Shown: in pieces, positions 1 to 6,546 of the stretch | How positions within the stretch are numbered: the stretch's first letter is position 1 | Layout: the number at the start of each line of letters is the position of its first letter | Notes under the pieces: generated by a model | Told to the model about the DNA's origin: nothing | The model's database searches: none | What the model saw: only the letters and a program-made list of their open reading frames with translations | Made by a program: the position numbers and the translations under genes | Assembly: GCA_003153585.1 (NCBI GenBank) | Contig: PLZZ01000251.1 | Coordinates: forward strand, 518-9,299 | Direction of reading: 5' to 3' | DNA: 8,782 nt | Source: Acidobacteriota bacterium | GTDB taxonomy: Bacteria; Acidobacteriota; Terriglobia; Acidiferrales; UBA7541

Positions 1-283
1 TCGTTCCGGTTCGGAGAATGTTCGTAGCCTGGTTCCGATCGATCGATGCTTCTCGAGCCATAATCGAATCGATTCCAAACGTTGCCAGCCAGCCGAAGAG
101 CGTCGCGTAAGCGTAGATTGCGCCGAATTCGCCAAGTTTTTCACTCCCCAAATACCGTGCCAGAATGATCGATGCCCCTCCCGCTAGTACAATCGAGAGT
201 CCGCGGCCGCCGAGCAATGCGGCAGTGTTCTGCAGCACGCGCGTCCGCATTCGAAGGCTGCTTTTTGCCGGCTGAGTTCCCAT
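1..283 (-). CDS. Wzx-type oligosaccharide flippase, N-terminal fragment (cut by window edge)
   Basis: I translated this frame directly from an ATG at 283-281; it stays open for 94 codons to the edge of the window. The protein begins with a short basic tail (MGTQPAKSSLRMRTRV), then a hydrophobic stretch around residues 20-43. This is followed by the ARYLGSEKLGEFG segment (42-54) and a second hydrophobic stretch around 57-75 ending in FGID and a MARE motif. A basic tail, first helix, 'A-R-x-L-G-x-x-x-x-G-x-F/Y' loop and second helix make the typical opening of polysaccharide-biosynthesis/MATE-like flippases (MOP superfamily), which move undecaprenyl-diphosphate-linked glycans across the inner membrane. 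Full members have about 400-500 residues, so roughly four fifths is missing here. No strong ribosome site precedes the ATG; in-frame TTG codons at 319 and 334 are weaker alternatives. It is last in the visible gene row, 87 bases after the membrane protein. Confidence 0.85.
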   Translation of the reverse strand, partial: MGTQPAKSSLRMRTRVLQNTAALLGGRGLSIVLAGGASIILARYLGSEKLGEFGAIYAYATLFGWLATFGIDSIMAREASIDRNQATNILRTGT

Positions 284-286
284 AAT

Positions 287-320
287 TTTGAAGCTTTGCG
301 AACGGCGGAAGCCTTTCAAA
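287..320 (-). other. Imperfect inverted repeat in the gap before the flippase gene
   Basis: In the 87-base gap (284-370), the arms at 309-320 and 287-296 are complementary over ten pairs with a two-base bulge (TTTGAA, bulge AG, GCTT; then AAGC, TTCAAA), enclosing a 12-base loop. The structure would end three bases before the flippase ATG. There is no run of T after it, so it does not look like an intrinsic terminator. It could affect ribosome access or be chance. I see no convincing -35/-10 pair elsewhere in the gap. Confidence 0.3.
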
Positions 321-370
321 TTCTGGACCTGCAAAATGTTTCACCCGCTATCTTCTGTTGGCACAGGATT

Positions 371-1831
371 CTAGGGCTCTTTATTTTGTTCTTGGAGTTG
401 CTGCAGATCTTCCTGTTCAATATGGCCCATCAATCGTCCGCGCCCGGTAAAGTATGCTTTTAAGGTCCGAACGGTTTGCGCCGGAACGACCGCCACTTGA
501 TTGTACGCTGCGTCACGCCAGGAAATCGGGCCTCGCGCTGGAATCAAGTGCGTGCCCCATTGGAAAATGAGGCCCAGGTTCCAGGCAATCAATGTCGCCG
601 TAACGATCGATGCAAAGATCGCGGCGCGATGTTCCTGCCACGCGCGCCCCAGCCAATCGAAGAATGCTGCCAGTCCGAGAACGAAGATCGGCGTTAACGA
701 AACAAAGAATCGATTGCCGTAAGACGACAAACCATCCCAATCGGGATGCAGGGAAATCAGAATATAGAAGGCCACGAAGACTGCAGAAAGGTATGTTGCG
801 AAGCGCCGATCCACTAGCTGAAAGAGAGCCAGTCCGGTCAACGCCAGGATCAAAATGGGCGTCCAGCTGAGCATTCCGTGGTCGGAAGAAAACAGAACAT
901 TCCAGAATGCCGGCGAATTCCAGGCCCAATCGCGGACCGGCGCATAACCAGTGTGAGTCGGGTTTCCGAAAATGATTCGTCGCGAAACTACAGTGGGCAG
1001 CAGAGCTATAAAGAATACGCCTAGATAGGTCAGATGCTGAATGAAGAGCTGTAGAATTGAACGACTGTTGCGAGCAGAAGATTTCCATTCTTCCCAATAG
1101 GAACAGATTGCCTCAAGAAGAGGGACAAGGAGCACGACGCCATTCGGGTAGTAAACGTCCACCATAAGCCCGGAGAGGAGACCGAGAACTATCCACTGTG
1201 GCAGCGTGCGATGTTCTCGCGTCCGGTGCCAGTACCATAGAAATAACGCCACAGCAAAAGCCGAGTGTGCATGGGACCAAGAAGGATTAAAATACATGTA
1301 CACGGGCAGTGAACTCGCCCACCAGATCCCCAGCGTTGCCAGAAATGCCCAGCGCTCGCCAAAATATCTTCGCGCAAGACTGAACGAAAGCAAGAGGCCG
1401 GCGAATCCATACACGGCAGTCGCAATTGCCATAGTTATTAGGTAGGGCTTCGAAAAACCGTTGGCAGCGATGTGAGCGCCGATCTTGTCACTTAGTAGCA
1501 CGCTGGCGTGCGTGACAATAAGAAAAGGCAGCCAAAGAAGCGACGGACCAATGGACCATATGTTGGCGATATGGCCTGTTGAGGTATATTCGCTCGAAAG
1601 AACGCGGCCATCGGGGCCCAAACGTCCCGTCACGAAGCTCTGATTTCCGTGCTGCCAGTCCTTCTCGAAATCGAGCCGTCTCTCAATGAGCAACGACCGA
1701 GCATAGGCGAAGTATCCCACTCCATCGCCCCTCACCCAAGGATTCACCAGCGGAAGGCTGAAAACAAATAGCGCAAGCAGGATTTTGACGCGCCGAGAAA
1801 ATATTGGCCCCGACTTCACGGCCCGCATCAT
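371..1831 (-). CDS. Polytopic membrane protein, probable GT-C-fold (PMT/ArnT-like) glycosyltransferase
   Basis: An integral inner-membrane protein of 486 residues. A cytoplasmic basic N-terminus is followed by a first helix at about 16-32. A loop follows with RGDGVGYFAY (34-43) and a long extracytoplasmic stretch to about 90. Some nine or ten more hydrophobic segments lie at about 91-113, 130-153, 160-180, 186-201, 210-239, 263-283, 318-340, 344-362, 375-395 and 403-425, and then a polar Gln/Glu-rich tail. An acidic residue (here Asp36) just after helix 1 is where GT-C enzymes such as PMT and ArnT keep their catalytic acid, so a transferase using a lipid-linked sugar donor is my best inference. 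The conserved-looking NPSWSHAH (182-189) and HPDWDGLSSYGNRF (362-375) stretches may line an active site. A Wzy-like polymerase is the other possibility, since none is otherwise present. The aminotransferase stop shares a base with the ATG (TGATG); a TTG at 1834 would give a four-base overlap and sits about eight bases after GGGAG. Confidence 0.72.
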   Translation of the reverse strand: MMRAVKSGPIFSRRVKILLALFVFSLPLVNPWVRGDGVGYFAYARSLLIERRLDFEKDWQHGNQSFVTGRLGPDGRVLSSEYTSTGHIANIWSIGPSLLWLPFLIVTHASVLLSDKIGAHIAANGFSKPYLITMAIATAVYGFAGLLLSFSLARRYFGERWAFLATLGIWWASSLPVYMYFNPSWSHAHSAFAVALFLWYWHRTREHRTLPQWIVLGLLSGLMVDVYYPNGVVLLVPLLEAICSYWEEWKSSARNSRSILQLFIQHLTYLGVFFIALLPTVVSRRIIFGNPTHTGYAPVRDWAWNSPAFWNVLFSSDHGMLSWTPILILALTGLALFQLVDRRFATYLSAVFVAFYILISLHPDWDGLSSYGNRFFVSLTPIFVLGLAAFFDWLGRAWQEHRAAIFASIVTATLIAWNLGLIFQWGTHLIPARGPISWRDAAYNQVAVVPAQTVRTLKAYFTGRGRLMGHIEQEDLQQLQEQNKEP

Positions 1832-2979
1832 CAACTCGTCGTCTCCCGAATCGTGCTTGTCGAAGATTTCGCTGAGGATTCCAGCAAACTCGATGCCACG
1901 TATTCGAGCTGCTCTTCTGTAAGTTCCGGATACATCGGCAGCGACAGAATTCGATTGGCTGCTGCCTCCGTCGCCGGAAATTCACCGTACCGGTACCCTA
2001 AATCTTTGCAGGCTTCCTGCATATGAATCGGTATCGGATAATGGATACCGGTCGCGATTCCGCGCGCGGACAGAAATTCCTGTGCGTGGCGCCGGTTGTC
2101 CGTCTCGATCACGTAGAGATGGAAAATATGTGTGCGCTGAGCCGCGACGCGAGGCAAAACGTACGGCCCGCCCGCCAGCAGTGCATTGTAAGCTGCGGCA
2201 TGTCGTTGCCGCGCGGCATTCCATACATCCAGATGGCGAAGCTTCACCCGCAAAATGGCCGCCTGAATCGTGTCCAGCCGTGAATTGGTGCCTGCAACCA
2301 CGTGTTCGTACTTCACGCGTTGACCGTAGTTTCGCAATTGGCGTATTTTCTCAGCGATAGCCGGGTCGTTCGTGGTGACGGCTCCCCCGTCTCCGTAGGC
2401 GCCGAGATTTTTTCCAGGATAGAAACTGAAGGCCGCGGCATGTCCCCATGTACCCGCCCGCCGGTTGGCATACATAGCACCATGCGCTTGCGCGGCATCT
2501 TCGATGACGATGATCTTGTTCTTTCGAGCGATTGCTAGAATCGGCTCCATATCTGCTGGCTGACCGTAAAGATGCACCGGCATGATTCCGCGCGTCCGCG
2601 GCGTGATGGCGGCCTCGATCGCGTTCGGACTGATGTTGTAAGTCGAAGGATCCATGTCCACAAGAACAGGACGTGCGCCTGCAGCAATAATCGCAAGCAC
2701 GGTTGCTATGTAAGTGTTCGCCGCAGTGATCACCTCGTCGCCCGGCCCGATGCCGTACGCACGAAGCGCGAGTTCGAGCGCGTCAAGTCCGGAGCCGACT
2801 CCTATAGCCTGAGTCGTTCCGATAAATTTCGCAAAATCCTCCTCGAACAGGCCGACTTCCTCACCCAGGACGTAGTCACTCCGGTCCAGCACGCCCTGAA
2901 TTGCCGCGTTTATTTCCTTCGCAATGGTTTTGTACTGCGCTTGCAAATCTACGAAAGGGATTTGGATTCTTTCAGTCAT
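1831..2979 (-). CDS. DegT/DnrJ/EryC1/StrS aminotransferase (WlbC/WbpE-like), 3-keto sugar transaminase
   Basis: A PLP-dependent nucleotide-sugar aminotransferase of 382 residues, the usual family length. The fold-I hallmarks are in order: IPFVDLQ opening (7-13), [11 protein letters not shown] (63-73) for phosphate binding, EDAAQAHGA (160-168) with Asp161 for the pyridine nitrogen, [17 protein letters not shown] (184-200) with Lys190 as the Schiff-base lysine, [10 protein letters not shown] (232-241), and HYPIPIH (313-319). The SFYPGKNLG form is that of the VioA/WbpE/WlbC branch, which aminates 3-keto or 4-keto UDP/dTDP sugars using glutamate. Next to a WlbA-like dehydrogenase and a WlbB-like acetyltransferase, it most likely aminates C3 of a 3-keto UDP-hexosaminuronate; that position is inferred from neighbours. 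The chosen ATG lies in the ATGA overlap with the glycosyltransferase stop and places the fold at residue 7; an upstream in-frame codon at 3030 would add 17 residues that do not fit the family. The Ser/Thr-rich tail (364-382) is poorly constrained. Confidence 0.93.
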   Translation of the reverse strand: MTERIQIPFVDLQAQYKTIAKEINAAIQGVLDRSDYVLGEEVGLFEEDFAKFIGTTQAIGVGSGLDALELALRAYGIGPGDEVITAANTYIATVLAIIAAGARPVLVDMDPSTYNISPNAIEAAITPRTRGIMPVHLYGQPADMEPILAIARKNKIIVIEDAAQAHGAMYANRRAGTWGHAAAFSFYPGKNLGAYGDGGAVTTNDPAIAEKIRQLRNYGQRVKYEHVVAGTNSRLDTIQAAILRVKLRHLDVWNAARQRHAAAYNALLAGGPYVLPRVAAQRTHIFHLYVIETDNRRHAQEFLSARGIATGIHYPIPIHMQEACKDLGYRYGEFPATEAAANRILSLPMYPELTEEQLEYVASSLLESSAKSSTSTIRETTS

Positions 2980-3686
2980 TTTCTTAAGCCCAGACCCAAA
3001 TAAAAGATGGGCCGGAGAATACTCCACCATCCCGTGATCGGCTTCATCTTGGTGTAGCCCTGCTGGTGAGGCGGATAAATCTTAGTAACCGGCACTTCGC
3101 AATGTCGGTAACCCAGTCGAATCGAATTATAGAGGAGATAAGGTTCGAGTTCGTATCTATCGAGCCAATCCTGTCGCCAATCGATTCGTCCGTCACGAAG
3201 AATGTTCGTGCGGAATGCCCGGAACCCGTTGGTCGTTTCCGTCACGCGCTTGCCCACGAACATCGAGAACAAAAGCGGATGCACGAACCGTGTGGCGAGC
3301 ACGCGATATGCGGGAGTGTTGCCGTATCCGCCGCCGGGAAGAAAACGTGACCCTTGCACGAAATCCGCCCGGCCGGAGCGGATCGGATCGAGTAATCGCG
3401 GAATTTCGTTTGGATCGTCCTTATCGTTTCCCGCCTGAACCACTAGTACATCATAATTATTTTCGATCACGTAGTCGAAGACGCGCTTCATCGCTGCGCC
3501 TACTCCCTGGTTCGTGGGGTTGCGCAGATGAAGCCATCCATTCTTAGGTAGAGATTCGAGTGCGCCATCAGTCGAGCCGTCATCCATCACCAGCAAATCG
3601 TAATCGCGCGGATACGGATGGCGGGCAATCGTCCTGCGGATTTTCTCGCCCTCGTTGTAGGCGAAGATGGCTGCCAGCGTTTTCAT
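2976..3686 (-). CDS. Family 2 glycosyltransferase (DPM1/dolichyl-phosphate-sugar-synthase-like)
   Basis: A GT-A-fold glycosyltransferase of 236 residues acting on the cytoplasmic face. It opens with [13 protein letters not shown] (4-16), the usual nucleotide-binding first strand. [12 protein letters not shown] (31-42) carries the family DDGSTD motif. [14 protein letters not shown] (59-72) follows, then [12 protein letters not shown] (81-92) at the place of the metal-binding DxD, QGSRF (111-115), and [10 protein letters not shown] (150-159), equal to the S/N-GFRA motif of DPM1-like enzymes. There is only one short hydrophobic stretch near the C-terminus (about 219-233), so it probably is not a true membrane protein. 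Donor and acceptor cannot be read from sequence; it may add the 3-acetamido sugar made by its neighbours or load a polyprenyl phosphate. The start is the ATG in the four-base ATGA overlap with the acyltransferase stop. A longer frame to 3803 would add 39 residues that are only the antisense-like overlap. The upstream ribosome site is weak and lies in a small GC hairpin (3689-3703), which suggests coupled translation. Confidence 0.9.
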   Translation of the reverse strand: MKTLAAIFAYNEGEKIRRTIARHPYPRDYDLLVMDDGSTDGALESLPKNGWLHLRNPTNQGVGAAMKRVFDYVIENNYDVLVVQAGNDKDDPNEIPRLLDPIRSGRADFVQGSRFLPGGGYGNTPAYRVLATRFVHPLLFSMFVGKRVTETTNGFRAFRTNILRDGRIDWRQDWLDRYELEPYLLYNSIRLGYRHCEVPVTKIYPPHQQGYTKMKPITGWWSILRPIFYLGLGLRK

Positions 3687-4378
3687 TGCCCGCGTCGAGC
3701 GGGTCGCACCACGGGGCGAGGCAGGGGAGCGACCGTATTCCATTCCGGGCGCCGCCGGACATCGATTCCGTCCACGTACGGTTTGACGATGTCGAACGGG
3801 CATTCCAATTCATCCACGTCCGCAATTACACGAGCCGGCGAGCCCACTACCACCGCGCGGGCAGGTACGTCGGCGTTAACAACACTTCCCGCGCCGACCA
3901 AGGAGTTCTCTCCGATAATTACGTGCGGAAGAATCGTAGCCCCGATTCCGATTCGCGCCCCCGATTTTATGGTCGGCCCCTGCATGCATTTAGTACACAG
4001 TGGATGAGGGTCGTTTGCCAGCATCACCCCGGGCGCAAGAAAAACGTCATCTTCTATCAGGGTATACTGCGAAACGTAAACGTTGCAGTGAATGCGCACG
4101 CGATTTCCGAGGACGCAGTCGTAATCGATGGTAGTGTGATTCCAAATGGAGCAATCATCTCCGATGCTGTTTCCCTCTCGGATAATTACGCCATGCCCCG
4201 TCTCCAGTCCGTTTCCGATTTTCACCGAAGCGTAAATCACAGTTCCGGAGCGCACTTGAGCGCGGTCGCCGATGCGCACAGGTGTCCTCTCGACTGTGCG
4301 TCCCGGAGGATATCCCAAGATTACTCCGGGATCGATCGTGCAATCACGCCCTAACTCGATCGGGACGCAACTTTGCAC
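3683..4378 (-). CDS. Left-handed beta-helix acyltransferase (WlbB/WbpD-like sugar N-acetyltransferase)
   Basis: A 231-residue hexapeptide-repeat protein. Repeats of the form [ILV]-G-x-x-x-x run from about 14 to 175 (IDPGVI, IGDRAQV, IGNGLE, IGDDCSI, VLGNRV, IGIGATI, IGENSLVGAGSVV), ending with the standard VVVGSPARVI (176-185). Such proteins form trimers and use acetyl-CoA. A loop at 121-136 leaves the helix and carries His125, Cys128 and Cys131 (HPLCTKC). Known WlbB/WbpD enzymes acetylate the 3-amino group of UDP-2-acetamido-3-amino-glucuronate. The neighbouring dehydrogenase and aminotransferase make this the likely reaction, though the family also acts on other amino sugars. It is longer than the roughly 190 residues of WbpD, mainly through the N-terminal coils and a 45-residue tail of unknown role. 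The GTG start overlaps the dehydrogenase end by 28 bases and is supported by an excellent ribosome site (ACCTCC on the plus strand at 4385-4390). Confidence 0.88.
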   Translation of the reverse strand: MQSCVPIELGRDCTIDPGVILGYPPGRTVERTPVRIGDRAQVRSGTVIYASVKIGNGLETGHGVIIREGNSIGDDCSIWNHTTIDYDCVLGNRVRIHCNVYVSQYTLIEDDVFLAPGVMLANDPHPLCTKCMQGPTIKSGARIGIGATILPHVIIGENSLVGAGSVVNADVPARAVVVGSPARVIADVDELECPFDIVKPYVDGIDVRRRPEWNTVAPLPRPVVRPARRGQ

Positions 4379-5400
4379 TTTGCCACCTCCACAGCTTTTC
4401 CGTGCTCGCGCATGGAAGCATCGATTGCTTTCAATGTCCGAACGACGTGCGTTCCAGTCAGGGTATCCGACACCGGCTTCCGGTTCTCGGAAATGGCCTG
4501 GATGAAATCGGTGGCTTGATTCTTCAGCGGCTCGCTGAATTCAATTTTGGGACTAATGATGTCTCCATCGCGCACCAACAACTTGAATTCTCCAAATGTC
4601 CCGGCGTCCGTTTCGCTCAACGAAACGCCCTTCTCGAATATGCGAACTCGCTCTAAGTCATTCAAATCGTCAAACACTACACGCTGGCGGCTGCCCACTA
4701 CGACCACTTCGCGCACCTTATTCGGGTCCGCCCAACTCACGTGAATATTTCCGATCACATCATTCGCGTAACCCAGTGTGACGAATCCGACATCTTCCCG
4801 AGAGTTGCCTAAAGCGCGAGACCCGATCGCGCTTGCCCACAGAGGCTGCTCTTCCAGCAAATAATTGAAGATCGAAATATCGTGAGGAGCCAGATCCCAA
4901 ATCGCGTTTACGTCATGACGGATCGGCCCGAGATTAGTTCGGGTGGAATGCAAATAATAGACTTGGCCGAAGGCAGATGATTTCACGCATTGTCGCAGCT
5001 TCTGAATCCCCGGGTTGTAGAGAAATGTATGCGCCACCATCAGCACTCGGCCCTTCGCATCGGCGAGTGCGCCTAATTCCTCGCAATGTTCCACCTCTAG
5101 AGCCAGCGGTTTTTCGACGATCGCATGTCGGCCGGACTCCAGAGCCAACCGGGCTAGTTTGTAGTGCGTCGAGGCCGGTGTGGAAATCACTACCGCGTCC
5201 ACATCCGTTCGTTCCAAAACCTCCCGGGCGTCTTCGCAGACCGGGATCTGCGGAAATCGAGAAGCCGCTCGTTCCAATCGTTCGGGCTGCGAATCGCAGA
5301 TCACCGTAACGCTGCATCCAGGCAATTCACTCAGCGCACGAACGTAGTTCGGGCCCCAGTACCCATATCCAATAAGGCCGATGCGGATTTTCGATGACAA
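4351..5400 (-). CDS. Gfo/Idh/MocA-family sugar dehydrogenase (WlbA/WbpB-like)
   Basis: An NAD(P)-dependent cytoplasmic oxidoreductase, 349 residues from the start chosen here. The Rossmann motif is GLIGYGYWGPN (8-18), a form common in WlbA-type enzymes. VISTPASTHY (71-80) follows, and EKPLALEVEHC (96-106) carries the family EKP lysine (Lys97). WDLAPHDISIFNYLL (168-182) holds His173, the expected partner of Lys97 in catalysis. WlbA/WbpB oxidise C3 of UDP-N-acetylglucosaminuronate to a 3-keto sugar for the aminotransferase. The specific substrate here is inferred from the neighbours, since the wider family acts on many sugars. The start is a TTG nine bases after AAGGAG. The frame is also open from another TTG at 5430, adding ten residues ahead of the fold with no ribosome site that I can see. 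No in-frame ATG lies before the Rossmann motif. The end overlaps the acyltransferase start by 28 bases. Confidence 0.9.
   Translation of the reverse strand: MSSKIRIGLIGYGYWGPNYVRALSELPGCSVTVICDSQPERLERAASRFPQIPVCEDAREVLERTDVDAVVISTPASTHYKLARLALESGRHAIVEKPLALEVEHCEELGALADAKGRVLMVAHTFLYNPGIQKLRQCVKSSAFGQVYYLHSTRTNLGPIRHDVNAIWDLAPHDISIFNYLLEEQPLWASAIGSRALGNSREDVGFVTLGYANDVIGNIHVSWADPNKVREVVVVGSRQRVVFDDLNDLERVRIFEKGVSLSETDAGTFGEFKLLVRDGDIISPKIEFSEPLKNQATDFIQAISENRKPVSDTLTGTHVVRTLKAIDASMREHGKAVEVAKCKVASRSS
4385..4390 (-). promoter_or_regulatory. Shine-Dalgarno site fixing the GTG start of the acyltransferase
   Basis: On the minus strand this reads GGAGGT, six bases before the GTG at 4378-4376. 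It lies inside the last codons of the dehydrogenase gene, so ribosomes finishing that gene pass over it. It decides the start in favour of GTG; no ATG is available nearby in this frame. Confidence 0.75.
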
Positions 5401-5490
5401 TCTAAGCAACTCCTTGCCTTGGCCGCACAATGAGAACGTCGTATGAAACTGTCTGGAATCTAACCGTGCTGCCGTGCGCCTTACCGGGCA
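5401..5490 (-). other. 90-base gap between the SDR and dehydrogenase genes
   Basis: Apart from the ribosome site at its downstream end I see no terminator hairpin with a T run and no clear -35/-10 promoter. Near the SDR stop there is a short direct repeat (GCACGG twice, separated by two bases; plus strand 5465-5478). Together with 284-370 this is one of two breaks in an otherwise gap-free row, so a weak internal promoter is possible but not seen. Confidence 0.4.
5410..5415 (-). promoter_or_regulatory. Shine-Dalgarno site for the TTG start of the dehydrogenase
   Basis: Reads AAGGAG on the minus strand, nine bases before the TTG at 5400-5398. It argues against the upstream TTG at 5430, which would put this site inside the coding region. 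Confidence 0.6.
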
Positions 5491-6534
5491 TTAGCTGGCA
5501 GTTGATCCTGCCACCATCCGGCCCACCGGAACGGCCCCATCGGTCGTAACAGAATCTCGCTTTCCGGCGCTCTTCTTGTCCTGGAAGTAATGAATGACGC
5601 CATCCACGATGTCGTTCAGGGGTATCGCTGGCAGAAAGCCCGTAAGTCGCTCGAGCTTTCCCAGTGCTGGTACGCGCCGCGGCATATCCTCAAACCCGGG
5701 CTCGTAGGCCTGATCGTAGGGCACGTAAGTAATCGGAGAGCTGCTGTTCGTGCGCTGCTTCACCAGATGCGCGAGCCCTTCAATCGTAATTTCGTGAGTG
5801 TTGCCTATATTGACCACCTCACCGATTGCCTTCTCGGTGGCAACAAGCCTCATGATGGCCTGCACGGAGTCGCGAACGTCGCAGAAACAACGTGATTGCT
5901 GGCCCGTTCCAAAGACCGTGATCGGCTCACCATCGAGAGCCTGGCGCACAAAGTTAGGCAGCACCATTCCGTAACGGCCCGTCTGCCTCGGCCCCACCGT
6001 ATTGAATAACCGCGCAATCACCACCGGCTGTTTTTTCTCTTTCCAGTACGAAAGAGCGAGAAATTCGTCGAGCGCTTTCGACGCCGCATAGCTCCAGCGG
6101 CCCTTGCTGGTCGGTCCGAGTACTAAGTCTGCGTCTTCGTGAAACGGCACTTTGTCGCTTTTGCCGTAGACTTCGGACGTGGAAGCGGCAAAAACCAGTT
6201 TTTTCTTTTTGGATGCCGCGTCTAATACGAATTGCGTGCCGTGAACGTTCGTTTCGATCGTGCGTACGGGGCTCTCTACAATTAACCGCACGCCTACGGC
6301 GGCAGCCAGGTGATAAACGACGTCGCATTCATCCACCATCTCTGCAAGGAGATGCTTATTCATGATCGAATCAAAAACATGGTGGAAACGATCGTATTTT
6401 TTCAGGTGCCGGATGTTCTCCACGCTGCCGGTCGAGAGGTCGTCGAGGATAAATACATCGTCACCGCGTCCGATTAATGCCTCTGCTAGATGAGAACCGA
6501 TAAAACCAGCACCGCCGGTAATCAGGTTTCGCAA
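5491..6534 (-). CDS. Extended SDR nucleotide-sugar epimerase/decarboxylase (GalE/UXS/ArnA-like)
   Basis: An NAD-dependent nucleotide-sugar enzyme of 347 residues. GGAGFIGS (7-14) binds NAD; Asp31-Asp32 at the end of strand two would hold the adenosine ribose. YHLAAAVGV (74-82) and STSEVYG (118-124) are followed by the catalytic Tyr149-x-x-x-Lys153. LFNTVGPRQ (176-184) and RCFCDVRD (215-222) contact the sugar nucleotide in relatives. The Ser-Glu of TSEVYG together with Arg286-Arg287 in the C-terminal half recalls UDP-glucuronate decarboxylases (UXS, ArnA C-domain), whereas the RWSYAASKALDEF stretch is shared with many proteins annotated as UDP-glucose 4-epimerases. UDP-xylose formation, C4 epimerisation and related reactions remain open. 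The last 27 residues (after QDKK) lie beyond the fold and look unstructured. The TTG start follows AAAGGTGA at good distance, puts the NAD motif at residue 7 as usual, and comes 11 bases after the kinase stop. Confidence 0.88.
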   Translation of the reverse strand: MRNLITGGAGFIGSHLAEALIGRGDDVFILDDLSTGSVENIRHLKKYDRFHHVFDSIMNKHLLAEMVDECDVVYHLAAAVGVRLIVESPVRTIETNVHGTQFVLDAASKKKKLVFAASTSEVYGKSDKVPFHEDADLVLGPTSKGRWSYAASKALDEFLALSYWKEKKQPVVIARLFNTVGPRQTGRYGMVLPNFVRQALDGEPITVFGTGQQSRCFCDVRDSVQAIMRLVATEKAIGEVVNIGNTHEITIEGLAHLVKQRTNSSSPITYVPYDQAYEPGFEDMPRRVPALGKLERLTGFLPAIPLNDIVDGVIHYFQDKKSAGKRDSVTTDGAVPVGRMVAGSTAS

Positions 6535-6538
6535 GATA

Positions 6539-6546
6539 TCACCTTT
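6539..6546 (-). promoter_or_regulatory. Shine-Dalgarno site for the TTG start of the SDR gene
   Basis: Reads AAAGGTGA on the minus strand, with the AGG core seven bases before the TTG at 6534-6532. It abuts and shares a base with the TAA stop of the kinase gene, so the two genes are probably translated in close succession. Confidence 0.6.

Noticed and set aside
36..74. Clustered ATCGAT/GATCGA words near the left edge
   Set aside because: They fall in the flippase coding frame and encode ordinary Ile-Asp and Ser-Ile-Asp codons; no regular spacing or longer repeat is visible.
141..344. A 67-codon minus-strand frame that starts upstream of the flippase ATG
   Set aside because: It overlaps the flippase N-terminus in a different frame, has low-complexity Arg/Ala content, and lacks motifs.
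513..1097. A 194-codon minus-strand frame inside the membrane-protein gene
   Set aside because: It is another frame of the same strand, with no family motifs, while the main frame gives a coherent multi-helix protein.
2572..3003. A 143-codon plus-strand frame opposite the aminotransferase
   Set aside because: It lies opposite the conserved PLP-fold N-terminal half and has no recognisable features.
3689..3703. GC-rich five-pair hairpin before the glycosyltransferase start
   Set aside because: It is too short and lies in the acyltransferase coding region; it is not a terminator (no T run). It may be a chance product of Arg/Ala codons, so it is mentioned only in the gene entry.
3560..4354. A 264-codon open frame on the plus strand opposite the acyltransferase and glycosyltransferase
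   Set aside because: It spans two well-supported minus-strand genes, is Arg/Ser/His-rich with no recognisable domain, and is what the codon bias of an antisense frame would give.
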